DNA from: Bacillota bacterium
GTDB taxonomy: Bacteria; Bacillota; Clostridia; Lachnospirales; Lachnospiraceae
Reading direction: 5' to 3'
Assembly: GCA_023392535.1 (NCBI GenBank)
Contig: JAEVYY010000026.1
Location: forward strand, 186,001 to 250,000
Length of the DNA stretch: 64,000 bases
Within the stretch, counting starts at the first letter, position 1. The number at the start of each line of letters is the position of its first letter. Positions 42,633 through 51,892 of this stretch are shown one piece after another. A program made the translations under genes and the position numbers. A model generated the notes under the pieces. It was not told where the DNA came from and searched no databases. It saw nothing but the letters and a program-made list of their open reading frames with translations.

Positions 42633-44125
42633 AGAGGCTTCAAACATTGATAAGCTTCTTCAAAAAAGTTTTTATGTACCTGATAACGTTCCACATGTTC
42701 TGCAATTGGATGGAAGCTATCTTTTATAGTTAAAAAGTGATTGATTTCTGAAAAATCGTGAAATACACCAATTCCAATACCTGCAATTAAAGCAGCGGCA
42801 ACAGAGGTGGCATTTTCAACGTGGTTTGGTCTTAACAGTGAAGTATTCAAAACATCTGAAAGAATTTGTGCCAGTGTATCCCCTTTTGCACCACCACCTA
42901 TAAATATCATATGATTAATTTGTAATTTATTTTCATAAGCATGAAGAATGAGAGACAAATTCATAGCCACGCCTTCTAAAACAGCTCGAATATAATCTTC
43001 CTTTTGATGCTCCATTTTTATACCGATGAAGCTTCCAGTAGCGTTGGGATTCCAGCGTGGACTTCGTTCTCCTAACAAATATGGCAGGAACGTAAGACCT
43101 TTGGAACCAACAGGAGATTTTTCAACTAATTCGTTCATCATTTCATACACAGAAATATTTTGTTGGCGGGCAGTAGCTGTTTCAGATTGACATAGAGTAT
43201 CTTTGATATAGGAATAAGAACTGCCGGCAGCCTGCATGGTACCACAAGGCATGTAGTGGTCAGGTATTACATGCGCAAAACAAAAGAGAACCTTATTAGG
43301 ATCTAAAAATACTTCTTTTGTAGTTCCGCCAATCCATGCAGAAGTGCCATAACTTAGGAATAACTGATCTGCGTCGATGCATCCAGCACCCACAGCAGAA
43401 CAAGGGCCATCGCCGCCACCACAGACGACAACCGTGGAGGTGGTAAGATTCAGGTCAGAGGCGGCTTTTTCTGAGAGATTTGCAATAATATCTGTAGAAT
43501 CGTGTAATTCTGGCAACTTGTTATAGTCGATCCCGGCTGCATCTAACATTTCCTGAGACCAGCAACGATTTTTTAAGTCAAGTGCATTTGTTCCGGATGC
43601 ATCAGAATAATCAGTTACAAATTTTCCCGTTAATTTGCAAATAATAAAATCTTTTGCAAGTAACATGCGATAGGTTTTTTTATACAACTCAGGTTCGTAA
43701 TCCTTGATCCACATTAATTTTTCAAGACTATAGCTGGCACTGACACGGTGACCAGTCAGTTCATAAATACGTTGAAATCCAACTTTTTTTTCTAATTGGA
43801 GAGCTTGCTCATCCGCACGCTGATCCGCCCATATCATAGCAGGACGTAACGGTCTGCAGTTGCTATCAACAATTATACAGGAAGACATTTGACCTGAAAA
43901 AGAGATAGCCAATACATCTTCAGCATTGATCTCAGATACGATGCATTTCGTAGCCTTGCGTACTGCATCCCACCAGTCCATCGGATCTTGCTCAGCACGA
44001 TTTTTATGAAAGTAATGAACGGCATAAGGAATGGTATGGCTCTTAATCAATTGCCCCGTTGTTGAAAATAAAGAAGCTTTGTCTCCAGAAGTACCTAAAT
44101 CATGTGCGATCAAATATTTACTCAT
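42620..44125 (-). CDS. xylB: FGGY carbohydrate kinase, xylulokinase-like
   Basis: A two-domain ASKHA kinase of 501 residues. The phosphate-1 motif is AHDLGTSGDKASLFS, the family region SFSGQMSSCIIVD carries the sugar contacts, and MIWADQRADEQA, YGTSAWIGG and MIFIGGGAKGDTLAQILSDV complete the pattern. It best fits D-xylulokinase. AGGAGG lies 8 bases before ATG 44125. It is divergent from a DeoR gene and an aldolase gene; no isomerase is present, so the actual ketose is unproven. Confidence 0.82.
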   Translation of the reverse strand: MSKYLIAHDLGTSGDKASLFSTTGQLIKSHTIPYAVHYFHKNRAEQDPMDWWDAVRKATKCIVSEINAEDVLAISFSGQMSSCIIVDSNCRPLRPAMIWADQRADEQALQLEKKVGFQRIYELTGHRVSASYSLEKLMWIKDYEPELYKKTYRMLLAKDFIICKLTGKFVTDYSDASGTNALDLKNRCWSQEMLDAAGIDYNKLPELHDSTDIIANLSEKAASDLNLTTSTVVVCGGGDGPCSAVGAGCIDADQLFLSYGTSAWIGGTTKEVFLDPNKVLFCFAHVIPDHYMPCGTMQAAGSSYSYIKDTLCQSETATARQQNISVYEMMNELVEKSPVGSKGLTFLPYLLGERSPRWNPNATGSFIGIKMEHQKEDYIRAVLEGVAMNLSLILHAYENKLQINHMIFIGGGAKGDTLAQILSDVLNTSLLRPNHVENATSVAAALIAGIGIGVFHDFSEINHFLTIKDSFHPIAEHVERYQVHKNFFEEAYQCLKPLYKI

Positions 44126-44176
44126 CTGAAACACCTCCTAAATGGATTATGTATGTACCTTGCATTGATGATAGTA

Positions 44177-44237
44177 ATTATATCATAACTTTCGTACGAA
44201 ACACAATATTGACTCGTACAAAACATTATGATATGAT
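44177..44237. promoter_or_regulatory. Divergent promoters with paired CGTAC operator sites
   Basis: For the DeoR gene: TTGACT (44209-44214), a 17-base spacer and TATGAT (44232-44237) with an extended TG. For the kinase gene on the minus strand: TATAAT (44177-44182) with a weak -35. The palindrome TTTCGTACGAAA (44190-44201) and a second CGTAC at 44215-44219 lie 22 bases apart, and each sits just after the -35 position of one promoter. Probable binding sites for the DeoR protein. Confidence 0.6.
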
Positions 44238-44262
44238 ATAAAAAAACAAGAAGGTGACATAA

Positions 44263-45009
44263 ATGAGGGAGAGACATGCCCAATTAGTGGAATATGTAAG
44301 TCATCATGGGAAAGTAGAAGTGAATGAGCTGGCCCGGTATTTAAATACATCGAATGTGACGATCAGAAAAGATCTGGATGCATTATCGGAGAGAGGAATC
44401 TTAAAGAGAGAGAGAGGTTATGCGGTTCTGAATGATCCAGATAATATTAACTATCGTATGGCTTTTCATTATCCGTTAAAGAAACAAATTGTAGAAGCCG
44501 CGATGGAACTAGTCGATGATGGAGAAACCGTTATTATTGAGGCAGGATCCACGTGTGCATTATTTGCAGAGGAGCTTGCGAGAAAAAAGAAGGATATTAC
44601 CATAATTACGAACTCTACTCATATTGCAAATTTTATTAAGGATTTTCCAAACGTGAATATTGTATTGCTGGGAGGAAATTATCAAAAAAAGTGGCAAGCT
44701 CTTGTTGGGCCGATGACAAAAGCATGTATTCAAAATTATCGTGTAGATAAAATTTTTGTTGGGGTAGACGGGTACTCTAGAAATAATGGTTTTATGGGGG
44801 ATGATCTGATTCGATTAGATACATTGAAGACAATGATGAAATCTGCAAGGCATATCTTTGTGTTAACAGAATCTGATAAGTTTACGAGACAAGGAACGGT
44901 CACTTTTCTAAATCTAAAAGATGTGTATGAAATAATTACTGATAATGGAATACCCCAAGAGGAAATCGATTATTTAAATAGAAAAGGTATAAAAGTCAAG
45001 ATTATATAG
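44263..45009 (+). CDS. DeoR family transcriptional regulator
   Basis: A sugar-phosphate-responsive repressor of 248 residues. The N-terminal helix-turn-helix is VEVNELARYLNTSNVTIRKD, followed by the DeoR signature LDALSERGILKRERGYA. The C-terminal sensor domain contains IEAGSTCALFAEELA and FVGVDGYS. GAAGGTG precedes the ATG. It is divergent from the FGGY kinase gene and 13 bases ahead of the aldolase gene, and probably controls both. Confidence 0.93.
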   Translation: MRERHAQLVEYVSHHGKVEVNELARYLNTSNVTIRKDLDALSERGILKRERGYAVLNDPDNINYRMAFHYPLKKQIVEAAMELVDDGETVIIEAGSTCALFAEELARKKKDITIITNSTHIANFIKDFPNVNIVLLGGNYQKKWQALVGPMTKACIQNYRVDKIFVGVDGYSRNNGFMGDDLIRLDTLKTMMKSARHIFVLTESDKFTRQGTVTFLNLKDVYEIITDNGIPQEEIDYLNRKGIKVKII

Positions 45010-45022
45010 AGGAGAAAAAAGC

Positions 45023-45700
45023 ATGAAATACTTATTAGATACTGCAAATCTAGAAGATATAGAGAGATACCAAGAGTATTTTCCAATTGCAGGTGTTACA
45101 TCAAATCCGACCATTGTCAAAAAAGAAGGAAGCATAGATTTCTTTTTGCATATGAAGCAAATTCGTACCTTAATCGGAGTAGATAAAAGCCTTCATATTC
45201 AGGTGACAGCAAAAGATTTTGATGGAATGATGCAGGATGCAGAATCTATTCTCAATAAAATTGATGAAAATGTTTTTATTAAAGTGCCAGTTACATTGGA
45301 TGGTATCAGAGTAATTAAATCATTGAAAATGCAAAGTATTCATGCTACTGCGACCGCAATCTATACCACACAACAGGGTTTTTTAGCTATGGAGGCAGGA
45401 GCAGATTATATAGCTCCTTACTATAACCGGATGGAGAATAGCAATATCAATCCCAGAGAGGTAATATCTTCCTTTTCTGCCATGATAGAAAAATATGATT
45501 ATCCTACAAAAATTTTGGCAGCCAGTTTCAAAAATGCGGGACAGATCGATCAGGCTTTTCTAGCAGGAGCACAGACGGTCACGATAGATCCGGCCATCCT
45601 GGTGGAGGCACTGAAAATGCCGTCCATCCTAAAAGCAGAGAGTGATTTTACGAGGGACTGGACAGAGATTTATGGTGAAAAAAATATTTCGCAACTTTAG
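45023..45700 (+). CDS. Transaldolase-like fructose-6-phosphate aldolase family protein
   Basis: A class I aldolase of 225 residues, the short TalC/FSA form. The family opening LLDTANLEDIERY and GVTSNPTIVKKEG are intact; the Schiff-base lysine is K87 in NVFIKVPVT. It is the last gene of the DeoR operon, opposite an FGGY kinase gene, so it may cleave or transfer a ketose phosphate made by that kinase. Transaldolase and F6P aldolase cannot be told apart here. Confidence 0.88.
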   Translation: MKYLLDTANLEDIERYQEYFPIAGVTSNPTIVKKEGSIDFFLHMKQIRTLIGVDKSLHIQVTAKDFDGMMQDAESILNKIDENVFIKVPVTLDGIRVIKSLKMQSIHATATAIYTTQQGFLAMEAGADYIAPYYNRMENSNINPREVISSFSAMIEKYDYPTKILAASFKNAGQIDQAFLAGAQTVTIDPAILVEALKMPSILKAESDFTRDWTEIYGEKNISQL

Positions 45701-45720
45701 GCTTTCTTCTAAATGGTAAG

Positions 45721-45758
45721 GACGCATAAACTGAAAATTCAGTTATGCGTTTTTTTTG
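45721..45758 (+). terminator. Rho-independent terminator after the aldolase gene
   Basis: ACGCATAAACTGA (45722-45734) pairs with TCAGTTATGCGT ending at 45750 with one bulged A, followed by eight Ts (45751-45758). A classical terminator for the DeoR operon. Confidence 0.9.
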
Positions 45759-45802
45759 TTTTATAACACTCCCTGCAGTACTTCAACTTGCTTAAATATC
45801 AC

Positions 45803-45823
45803 AATCTCCATAAAATCTCCATA
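45803..45823. promoter_or_regulatory. 11-base-spaced direct repeat upstream of the DUF2318 gene
   Basis: AATCTCCATA occurs at 45803-45812 and again, identical, at 45814-45823. The one-turn spacing is typical of OmpR/PhoB-family sites. It lies 53 bases before the DUF2318 start codon. The response regulator encoded at 47939 is the natural candidate to bind it (inference). Confidence 0.55.
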
Positions 45824-45875
45824 CGCAATCGGTAAGATTAAAAAATCAACAATATAAGAAAAGGAAGGGTTTGAA

Positions 45876-46406
45876 ATGAGCCAAATAAAAAAAGAAAAAA
45901 GTAAGACAGTAAAGATAATAATTGCTTTTGGAGTGGTAATCATAATGTTGTCAGGAGTGTTGCTTGCGGTAAAAGAGAAGGGTAATACGCAAGAGGCAAA
46001 TGGTCCACAGAAGGAATTAGAAGAAGCAAAGCTATCAGAAAATGGAGATTTGATAATACCAATTGAAGAAATCACTGAAAAAGCAAGCTTTTATAAGTAT
46101 GAAGTGGATGGCACACAACTGGAAGTGATTGCTGTTAAGGCAGATGATGGCACGATTAGAACAGCGTTTAATACCTGCCAGGTATGCTATAGTTCCGGAA
46201 GAGGCTATTACAAGCAGGAAGGCGATGATCTTGTATGCCAAAACTGTGGAAATCGTTTTAAAGCAGGTGATGTGGAAGTTTCAAAAGGGGGATGTAATCC
46301 TGTTCCAATATTTGATGAAAACAAAGCAGTAGATGAAACAAATATAACAGTGTCGAAAGATTTTTTGAAGGAAGCAAAAGCGATCTTTGAAAATTGGAAG
46401 TTATAA
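45876..46406 (+). CDS. DUF2318 membrane-anchored cysteine-rich protein
   Basis: A 176-residue protein with an N-terminal membrane helix (about 11-31). The C-terminal domain carries the DUF2318 cysteine pattern: CQVCYSSGRGYY, VCQNCGNRFKAGDV and GGCNPVPI. It probably binds metal or an Fe-S centre on the outer face of the membrane. Family members occur with iron or copper transport systems. AGGAAGGG lies before the ATG. It is followed by the HMA-UreH-cupredoxin gene after 31 bases. Confidence 0.88.
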   Translation: MSQIKKEKSKTVKIIIAFGVVIIMLSGVLLAVKEKGNTQEANGPQKELEEAKLSENGDLIIPIEEITEKASFYKYEVDGTQLEVIAVKADDGTIRTAFNTCQVCYSSGRGYYKQEGDDLVCQNCGNRFKAGDVEVSKGGCNPVPIFDENKAVDETNITVSKDFLKEAKAIFENWKL

Positions 46407-46437
46407 GGCGTTGCAAAGTTACAGAAGGGAGTAAATC

Positions 46438-47877
46438 ATGAAGAGTGGAACAGTAAAAAAGACATTGCAACTGGATGGTCTTACTTGCACATCGTGCGAA
46501 GCAAGAATCAAAAACAGGCTGAAAGAAATAGAAGGAATCGATGAAGTTGAAGTAAGTTTTGTAACACAGATACTGACCGTAACGTATGAGGAAAATAAAA
46601 TCAATTTAGAAGATATTAGCAGCATCATAGAAGAGCTTGATTATGTGGTAAAGCGTGATGCAGTAATGGTAAAGAGTGAAGACGTAAAAAAAACAAATAG
46701 TCAGCTCATAATTTTCGTGATTTTGTTGTTAGGACTATATGTAATCATTAAAAATACAGTTGGCTTTAATTTCATACCTGAAATTAGTCCCAATATGGGA
46801 TATGCGGTTTTGTTTACAGTAGGGCTTCTCTCATCCCTGCATTGCGTGGCGATGTGCGGTGGTATCAACCTTTCCTTATGCGTATCCTATAAATTTGAAA
46901 AGGAAAAAAACGGTGTATTTTCAAAGCTTGCACCAAGTCTGATGTATAATATGGGTAGAGTAATTTCCTATACTATCGTAGGTGGAATCGTTGGTGCTGT
47001 AGGATCGGTGTTTCGTATTTCAAATAAAGGAAGTGCTTTTATATCAATAGCAGCAGGTGTTTTCATGGTTATCATGGGTCTCAATATGCTTCAAATTTTT
47101 CCCTGGCTAAGAAAAATAAATCCCCATATGCCTGCTATATTTGCAGATAAGATTCATAGTCAGAAAAAAAATAAAGGTCCGTTTGTGGTTGGGCTTTTGA
47201 ATGGATTCATGCCCTGCGGACCTCTTCAGGCAATGCAGTTATATGCTCTTGGGACAGGAAGTTTTATAACAGGGGCACTTTCCATGCTTATGTTCAGTCT
47301 GGGAACCGTCCCATTGTTATTTACTTTTGGAGCGTTAGGTTCTATGCTGAGTTCCCGATTCACTAAAAAAATGGTAAAGGCGAGTGCTGTGCTGGTGGTG
47401 GTATTGGGGATCCTTATGATGAATAGAGGACTTGCATTTACAGGGGTCTCTTTAAATACTGATATTGCTTATGCAAGTAACCGCAATGACAATACCAATA
47501 CTGCTATTGTCAATAAAGATATACAGGAAATAAAGACAACACTCTCTTCAGGAAGGTACACTCCTATTACAGTGCAGACAGGGATTCCTGTTAAATGGAC
47601 GATTCAGGCAGATGCAGATAGCCTGAATGGATGCAATAATGAGATTATTATACCAGAATATGGAATAAGACAAAAACTCGTTGCGGGTGAAAATGAGATT
47701 AGCTTTACACCAACGGATACAGGCAGATATGGATATAGCTGTTGGATGGGTATGATAAGAAGCAGTATAACGGTATTGGATAATATACAGGATATAGACA
47801 CAAAAGAACAGGAAGAAACATCAGCACCGGTCGATAATTCAGGACTTCCTGCTGGATGCTGTGGCTATAATTTATAA
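46438..47877 (+). CDS. HMA - UreH/SafE-like membrane - cupredoxin fusion protein
   Basis: A 479-residue metal-handling membrane protein in three parts. Residues 5-70 are a heavy-metal-associated domain with GLTCTSCEAR (C17, C20). Residues about 80-335 are a six- to eight-helix UreH/SafE-like domain with SLHCVAMCGGI and GFMPCGPLQAMQLYALGTG. Residues about 375-465 are a cupredoxin-like domain with a possible Cys/Met metal site in GRYGYSCWMGM, and the tail ends GCCGYNL. The parts suggest copper capture and transfer across the membrane. The exact role is unproven. Confidence 0.88.
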   Translation: MKSGTVKKTLQLDGLTCTSCEARIKNRLKEIEGIDEVEVSFVTQILTVTYEENKINLEDISSIIEELDYVVKRDAVMVKSEDVKKTNSQLIIFVILLLGLYVIIKNTVGFNFIPEISPNMGYAVLFTVGLLSSLHCVAMCGGINLSLCVSYKFEKEKNGVFSKLAPSLMYNMGRVISYTIVGGIVGAVGSVFRISNKGSAFISIAAGVFMVIMGLNMLQIFPWLRKINPHMPAIFADKIHSQKKNKGPFVVGLLNGFMPCGPLQAMQLYALGTGSFITGALSMLMFSLGTVPLLFTFGALGSMLSSRFTKKMVKASAVLVVVLGILMMNRGLAFTGVSLNTDIAYASNRNDNTNTAIVNKDIQEIKTTLSSGRYTPITVQTGIPVKWTIQADADSLNGCNNEIIIPEYGIRQKLVAGENEISFTPTDTGRYGYSCWMGMIRSSITVLDNIQDIDTKEQEETSAPVDNSGLPAGCCGYNL

Positions 47878-47938
47878 TCCATCATCTATAAATTTGAGAA
47901 AACCTATGCTATAATCAAATTATTGGAGGTCATCTATT

Positions 47939-48643
47939 GTGAATGAATCGAAAAGAAAAATACTAATGGTTGATGATGAACCCAAAATCATAGAGGCGGT
48001 GGCAGCATATCTTGAAAATAACGGATATGAACCAATAATAGCTTATGACGGTGAACAAGCACTCTCTCTTTTTGAAAAAAGAATTCCAGATTTAATAATT
48101 CTTGATTTGATGTTGCCTAAAATTTCAGGGGAGGAAGTGTGCAAAGCAATAAGAAGAACTTCAAGAGTTCCTATCATCATGCTTACAGCGAAGATTGATG
48201 AAGCCGAAAAAATAAACGGTTTAGATATAGGTGCGGATGATTATATAACAAAACCATTTAGTCCTCGCGAATTAATGGCAAGGATAAATAGCCTGTTCCG
48301 ACGTACAAAAGAGGGGAATGAACCTCTATTTAATAATATGAGCTGGAATGATAACGATCTTGTAATTGATTTCAATTCTTATTTGGTAAAAAAGGCAGGA
48401 AAGGTTGTAAATCTTACTCCGAATGAATTTAAACTGCTTTCTGCCATGACAAAATACCCAAAAAAAACGTTTACCAGAGAAGAATTGATTGCGATTGCTT
48501 TCGGAGTTGATTACGATGGATATGAAAGGACAATTGATTCTCATATAAAAAACTTGCGAAGTAAAATTGAAGATGATACAGCAAATCCAGATTATATTAT
48601 TACAGTTCGTGGAATTGGTTACAAATTTGGAGATAGTAGATAA
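47939..48643 (+). CDS. OmpR/PhoB-type response regulator
   Basis: Receiver with ILMVDDEPKIIEA, phospho-Asp in LIILDLMLPKISGEE and K in DDYITKPFSPRE; the winged helix ends in ERTIDSHIKNLRSK and GIGYKFGD. The start is GTG 47939 with GGAGG 9 bases upstream. An extended -10 TGC-TATAAT (near 47908-47916) precedes it without a clear -35. It is likely to serve the upstream metal genes. Confidence 0.94.
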   Translation: MNESKRKILMVDDEPKIIEAVAAYLENNGYEPIIAYDGEQALSLFEKRIPDLIILDLMLPKISGEEVCKAIRRTSRVPIIMLTAKIDEAEKINGLDIGADDYITKPFSPRELMARINSLFRRTKEGNEPLFNNMSWNDNDLVIDFNSYLVKKAGKVVNLTPNEFKLLSAMTKYPKKTFTREELIAIAFGVDYDGYERTIDSHIKNLRSKIEDDTANPDYIITVRGIGYKFGDSR

Positions 48644-48670
48644 CTGTAATAAGGAAAGCGGAATAAATTA

Positions 48671-50065
48671 GTGAATTTAAATTTAAAGATCAAGCTTACG
48701 ATATCGTATGTATTGCTTTCTTTGTTTTTAGTTATTTCATTATTGGTAGTATCAAATTATTTTTTGGAACAAAAATTCCAAAGTTATGTCATCAATACAC
48801 AGGAGCAGAAAAACAAAGATATCGTAGATTTAGTAATACAAGCATTCGGTAAAAATGGAGAAATTCCAAGTATAGGTTCTCTTGAAAACATTGGAAATAC
48901 GGCATTAACCAAAGGTCTTATCCTTATGGTGAGTGATTTAGAAGGAAAAGAAATATTTTGCATGAGTACTTTGGACAGTCAGATGTGTGAGAATATGATC
49001 GATAGTATGCGTGCTCATATGGTAAGTATCTATCCCAATTTTAATGGTGAGTATATACAAAAATACTATGATATCACCAAAAATAATGCAAAAGTTGGAA
49101 CGGTAACACTTGGTTATTATGGACCTTTTTATTATAATGAGGAAGACATTCAATTTTTACAAGTATTGAATAAACTATTTGTGATTGTAGCAATTGTGTT
49201 TTTGATAATTGCGGCTTTGTTGGGATTTATGATAGCAAACGGAATTACTAGACCTATAAAAAAAGTGATAGATAAAACGAGGCAAATTGAAAAAGGTAAT
49301 TATACGGACCGGATTACAACTGTTTCCAAAATCAATGAAATGAATCAGTTAATACATAGTATTAACGCATTGACGGAGACATTGGAAAAACAACAAATAT
49401 CTAAAAAACGTATGGCAAGAGATTATGCACATGAATTCAGGACACCATTGACTGCATTACAGTCGAGTCTGGAAGCAATGATAGATGGAATATGGGAACC
49501 AACAGAGGCAAGACTTGAAAGTTGTCGTGAAGAGATTTTGCGTTTGACTAGAATGATATCCAATATGGATAAATTAGTAAGAATTGAAGATGACAGTGTT
49601 TCCCTTTATAAGACAAAATTTAATTTGGCAAATGTGGTAGAACAAACGGTTATGAATTTTACATCAGAAATGGCAGTTAAAAATATTGCCATGGAAACAG
49701 ATTTGAATACTTGTGAAATATACGCAGATAAAGATAAGATTATTCAGGTCGTGATTAATCTTATGTCAAATGCAGTTAAATATACGGATTGTGGCGGAAA
49801 AATAAAGGTTAAAGTAAAAAAGAATGATAATGATGCAGTATTGAGTGTTTCTGATTCTGGAATTGGAATATCGGAGGAAGATCTACCCAATATTTATGAG
49901 CATTTGTATCGGACAGATAAATCAAGAAGCCAAAATACGGGTGGTTCTGGTATTGGGTTATCGATTGTAAAGGCAATTGTTGAGGCCCATAATGGTACGA
50001 TAGTAACTAAAAGTGAACTTTTAAAAGGAAGTGTATTTACAATTAAACTACCAATCAGTAAATAG
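48671..50065 (+). CDS. Sensor histidine kinase with HAMP domain
   Basis: 464 residues, starting with GTG. TM1 is about 8-28 and TM2 about 168-190, enclosing a sensor of about 140 residues that contains one paired cysteine region (IFCMSTLDSQMCEN). HAMP is followed by HisKA (RDYAHEFRTPLTALQSS) and HATPase (VVINLMSNAVKYT, SDSGIGIS and GGSGIGLSIVKA). It lies 27 bases after its response regulator gene. The signal may be a metal or redox state, judging only from neighbours. Confidence 0.93.
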   Translation: MNLNLKIKLTISYVLLSLFLVISLLVVSNYFLEQKFQSYVINTQEQKNKDIVDLVIQAFGKNGEIPSIGSLENIGNTALTKGLILMVSDLEGKEIFCMSTLDSQMCENMIDSMRAHMVSIYPNFNGEYIQKYYDITKNNAKVGTVTLGYYGPFYYNEEDIQFLQVLNKLFVIVAIVFLIIAALLGFMIANGITRPIKKVIDKTRQIEKGNYTDRITTVSKINEMNQLIHSINALTETLEKQQISKKRMARDYAHEFRTPLTALQSSLEAMIDGIWEPTEARLESCREEILRLTRMISNMDKLVRIEDDSVSLYKTKFNLANVVEQTVMNFTSEMAVKNIAMETDLNTCEIYADKDKIIQVVINLMSNAVKYTDCGGKIKVKVKKNDNDAVLSVSDSGIGISEEDLPNIYEHLYRTDKSRSQNTGGSGIGLSIVKAIVEAHNGTIVTKSELLKGSVFTIKLPISK

Positions 50066-50101
50066 ATGGTAGCAGATAAAAAGGATTTTTGGAGGTACAA
50101 G

Positions 50102-51262
50102 ATGCAAATTAATTTAAGATCCTTAATAGAAGGATTGTCATATGCTTTGGATGCAGCGGAAAAAACGTATTTCTCTCATTCTAAGCATGTGGCGTATCTT
50201 TCGGTGATGATTGCAAAGCAAATGAAACTGACAGCAGAATTACAAGAAGATCTTTATTATGCGGCCCTTATGCATGATATCGGAGCGAGCAATACCTATT
50301 TACTAGAAGATCATTGCAGGATTGGAAGAGATATCGTATCAAAACTTCCTGTGAAAAAAGAAATTGCACAATATATTTACTATCATCATGAATTTTATAA
50401 TGGTACGGGACCATTTCAATTAAAGGAAGATGAAATTCCACTTTTGGCACAAATTATATGTATATCCAATACCTTTGAGTTGCAATTTGGAAGAAAGGTA
50501 TTGCTGAATTACGAAACTAGTATAAATATGAAAAATTGGATTCATAATAATCAGGAATTGTTTCATCCGGAAATTGTGAATGCCCTACAAAACCTTATTG
50601 AAAAAGAATACATACTTTTAGATAATTACATGTATGAATTCAGTGATATATTGGCAAAGCGAATTGAGACTGTAGGTAGAAATCTGAATTTTGATGAAGT
50701 GGAACTTTTCGCGAATGCTTTTTCTAAAATAATCGATAATAGAAGTCCCTTTACGTATGAACATTCAAAGGGCATCGCAAATTTGGTTAAAACTATAACA
50801 GAACAATTAAACTATGAGCAGGAAATTCAGAATAAAATGTATATAGCTGCTCTTTTGCATGACATTGGAAAATTAGTGATATCAAATGATATTATTGATA
50901 AGAAGGACAAACTAAATGATGAAGAACGCTATGAAATAAATAAGCATACGTATTATACAAGATGGATATTGGAGCAGATTGACGGTTTTGAAGATATCAC
51001 TGATTATGCAGCAAATCATCATGAGAAACTGAATGGAAGTGGATATCCCTATCATAAAGATGCTAATCAGCTGGGAGAGCTCGAAAGAATCATGGCAATT
51101 TGTGATATCTATCAGGCTTTGACAGAAGACAGACCATACAGAATGAGGCTATCAAAAGAAAAGGTATGGAGCATCATCAGTAATATGGTCAGAAAAAATG
51201 AACTTGATGGTAACTTAGTAGATAAGATAAAAATAATCTTAAAGCATAAAGGAGGTATTTAA
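50102..51262 (+). CDS. Tandem HD / HD-GYP domain protein
   Basis: 386 residues from ATG 50102 (GGAGG 5 bases upstream). The first HD domain (about 15-165) keeps AALMHDIGAS and YYHHEFYNGTGPF, where the GYP motif has decayed. The second (about 205-385) is a full HD-GYP with AALLHDIGKLVIS and NHHEKLNGSGYP. No membrane segment or sensor domain is present. Only the second domain is likely to hydrolyse cyclic di-GMP. It follows the kinase gene closely, and its stop abuts the next start codon. Confidence 0.88.
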   Translation: MQINLRSLIEGLSYALDAAEKTYFSHSKHVAYLSVMIAKQMKLTAELQEDLYYAALMHDIGASNTYLLEDHCRIGRDIVSKLPVKKEIAQYIYYHHEFYNGTGPFQLKEDEIPLLAQIICISNTFELQFGRKVLLNYETSINMKNWIHNNQELFHPEIVNALQNLIEKEYILLDNYMYEFSDILAKRIETVGRNLNFDEVELFANAFSKIIDNRSPFTYEHSKGIANLVKTITEQLNYEQEIQNKMYIAALLHDIGKLVISNDIIDKKDKLNDEERYEINKHTYYTRWILEQIDGFEDITDYAANHHEKLNGSGYPYHKDANQLGELERIMAICDIYQALTEDRPYRMRLSKEKVWSIISNMVRKNELDGNLVDKIKIILKHKGGI

Positions 51263-51892
51263 ATGAAAAATGAATTTATGGAAGCGGTACAGGCAAGACG
51301 TTCGTATTATGGAATTGGCAAAGATGCGGTAGTAGCAGATGACAGAATTGTACAGATTGTAACAGAAGCTGTCAAGTATACGCCATCCGCATTTAATTCA
51401 CAAAGTGCACGCGCCGTGTTATTGCTAAAGGAACAGCACGATAAATTCTGGGACATTACAATGGAGTCTTTAAGACGCATCGTTCCAGAAAATGCATTTC
51501 AGGCAACCGAGGAAAAAATCAATTCTTTCAAAAGTGGGTATGGAACGATTCTATACTTTGAAGATCAAGAGGTCGTAAAAGGACTCCAGGAAAAATTTTC
51601 ACTTTACAAAGATAATTTCCCAATCTGGTCTCAGCAATCAAATGGAATGTTACAAATGGTATTATGGACAGCATTGGAAAATGAAGGATTTGGCGCTTCT
51701 CTACAACATTATACAGAACTTGTTGAAGCCGAAGTAAAGAAAGAATGGGGGGTACCGGAGAATTGGAAATTCATCGCACAGATGCCTTTCGGAAAGCCGA
51801 CGGTACAGCCAGACAAAAAAGAATTCCATATAGAAAAGGAACATATTAAAGTATTTAATATGCGGAGTTTTTCGTTACAAAGAACGTGCTAG
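51263..51892 (+). CDS. Nitroreductase family protein
   Basis: An FMN-dependent oxidoreductase of 209 residues, with the RRS-type FMN contact in VQARRSYYGIG, TPSAFNSQSARAVLL, and the helix GMLQMVLWTALENEGFGASL. It is closest to the YdgI/CR-like branch. AGGAGG lies at the end of the preceding gene, whose TAA directly precedes this ATG, so translation is coupled. The last codons lie inside a terminator stem. Confidence 0.9.
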   Translation: MKNEFMEAVQARRSYYGIGKDAVVADDRIVQIVTEAVKYTPSAFNSQSARAVLLLKEQHDKFWDITMESLRRIVPENAFQATEEKINSFKSGYGTILYFEDQEVVKGLQEKFSLYKDNFPIWSQQSNGMLQMVLWTALENEGFGASLQHYTELVEAEVKKEWGVPENWKFIAQMPFGKPTVQPDKKEFHIEKEHIKVFNMRSFSLQRTC

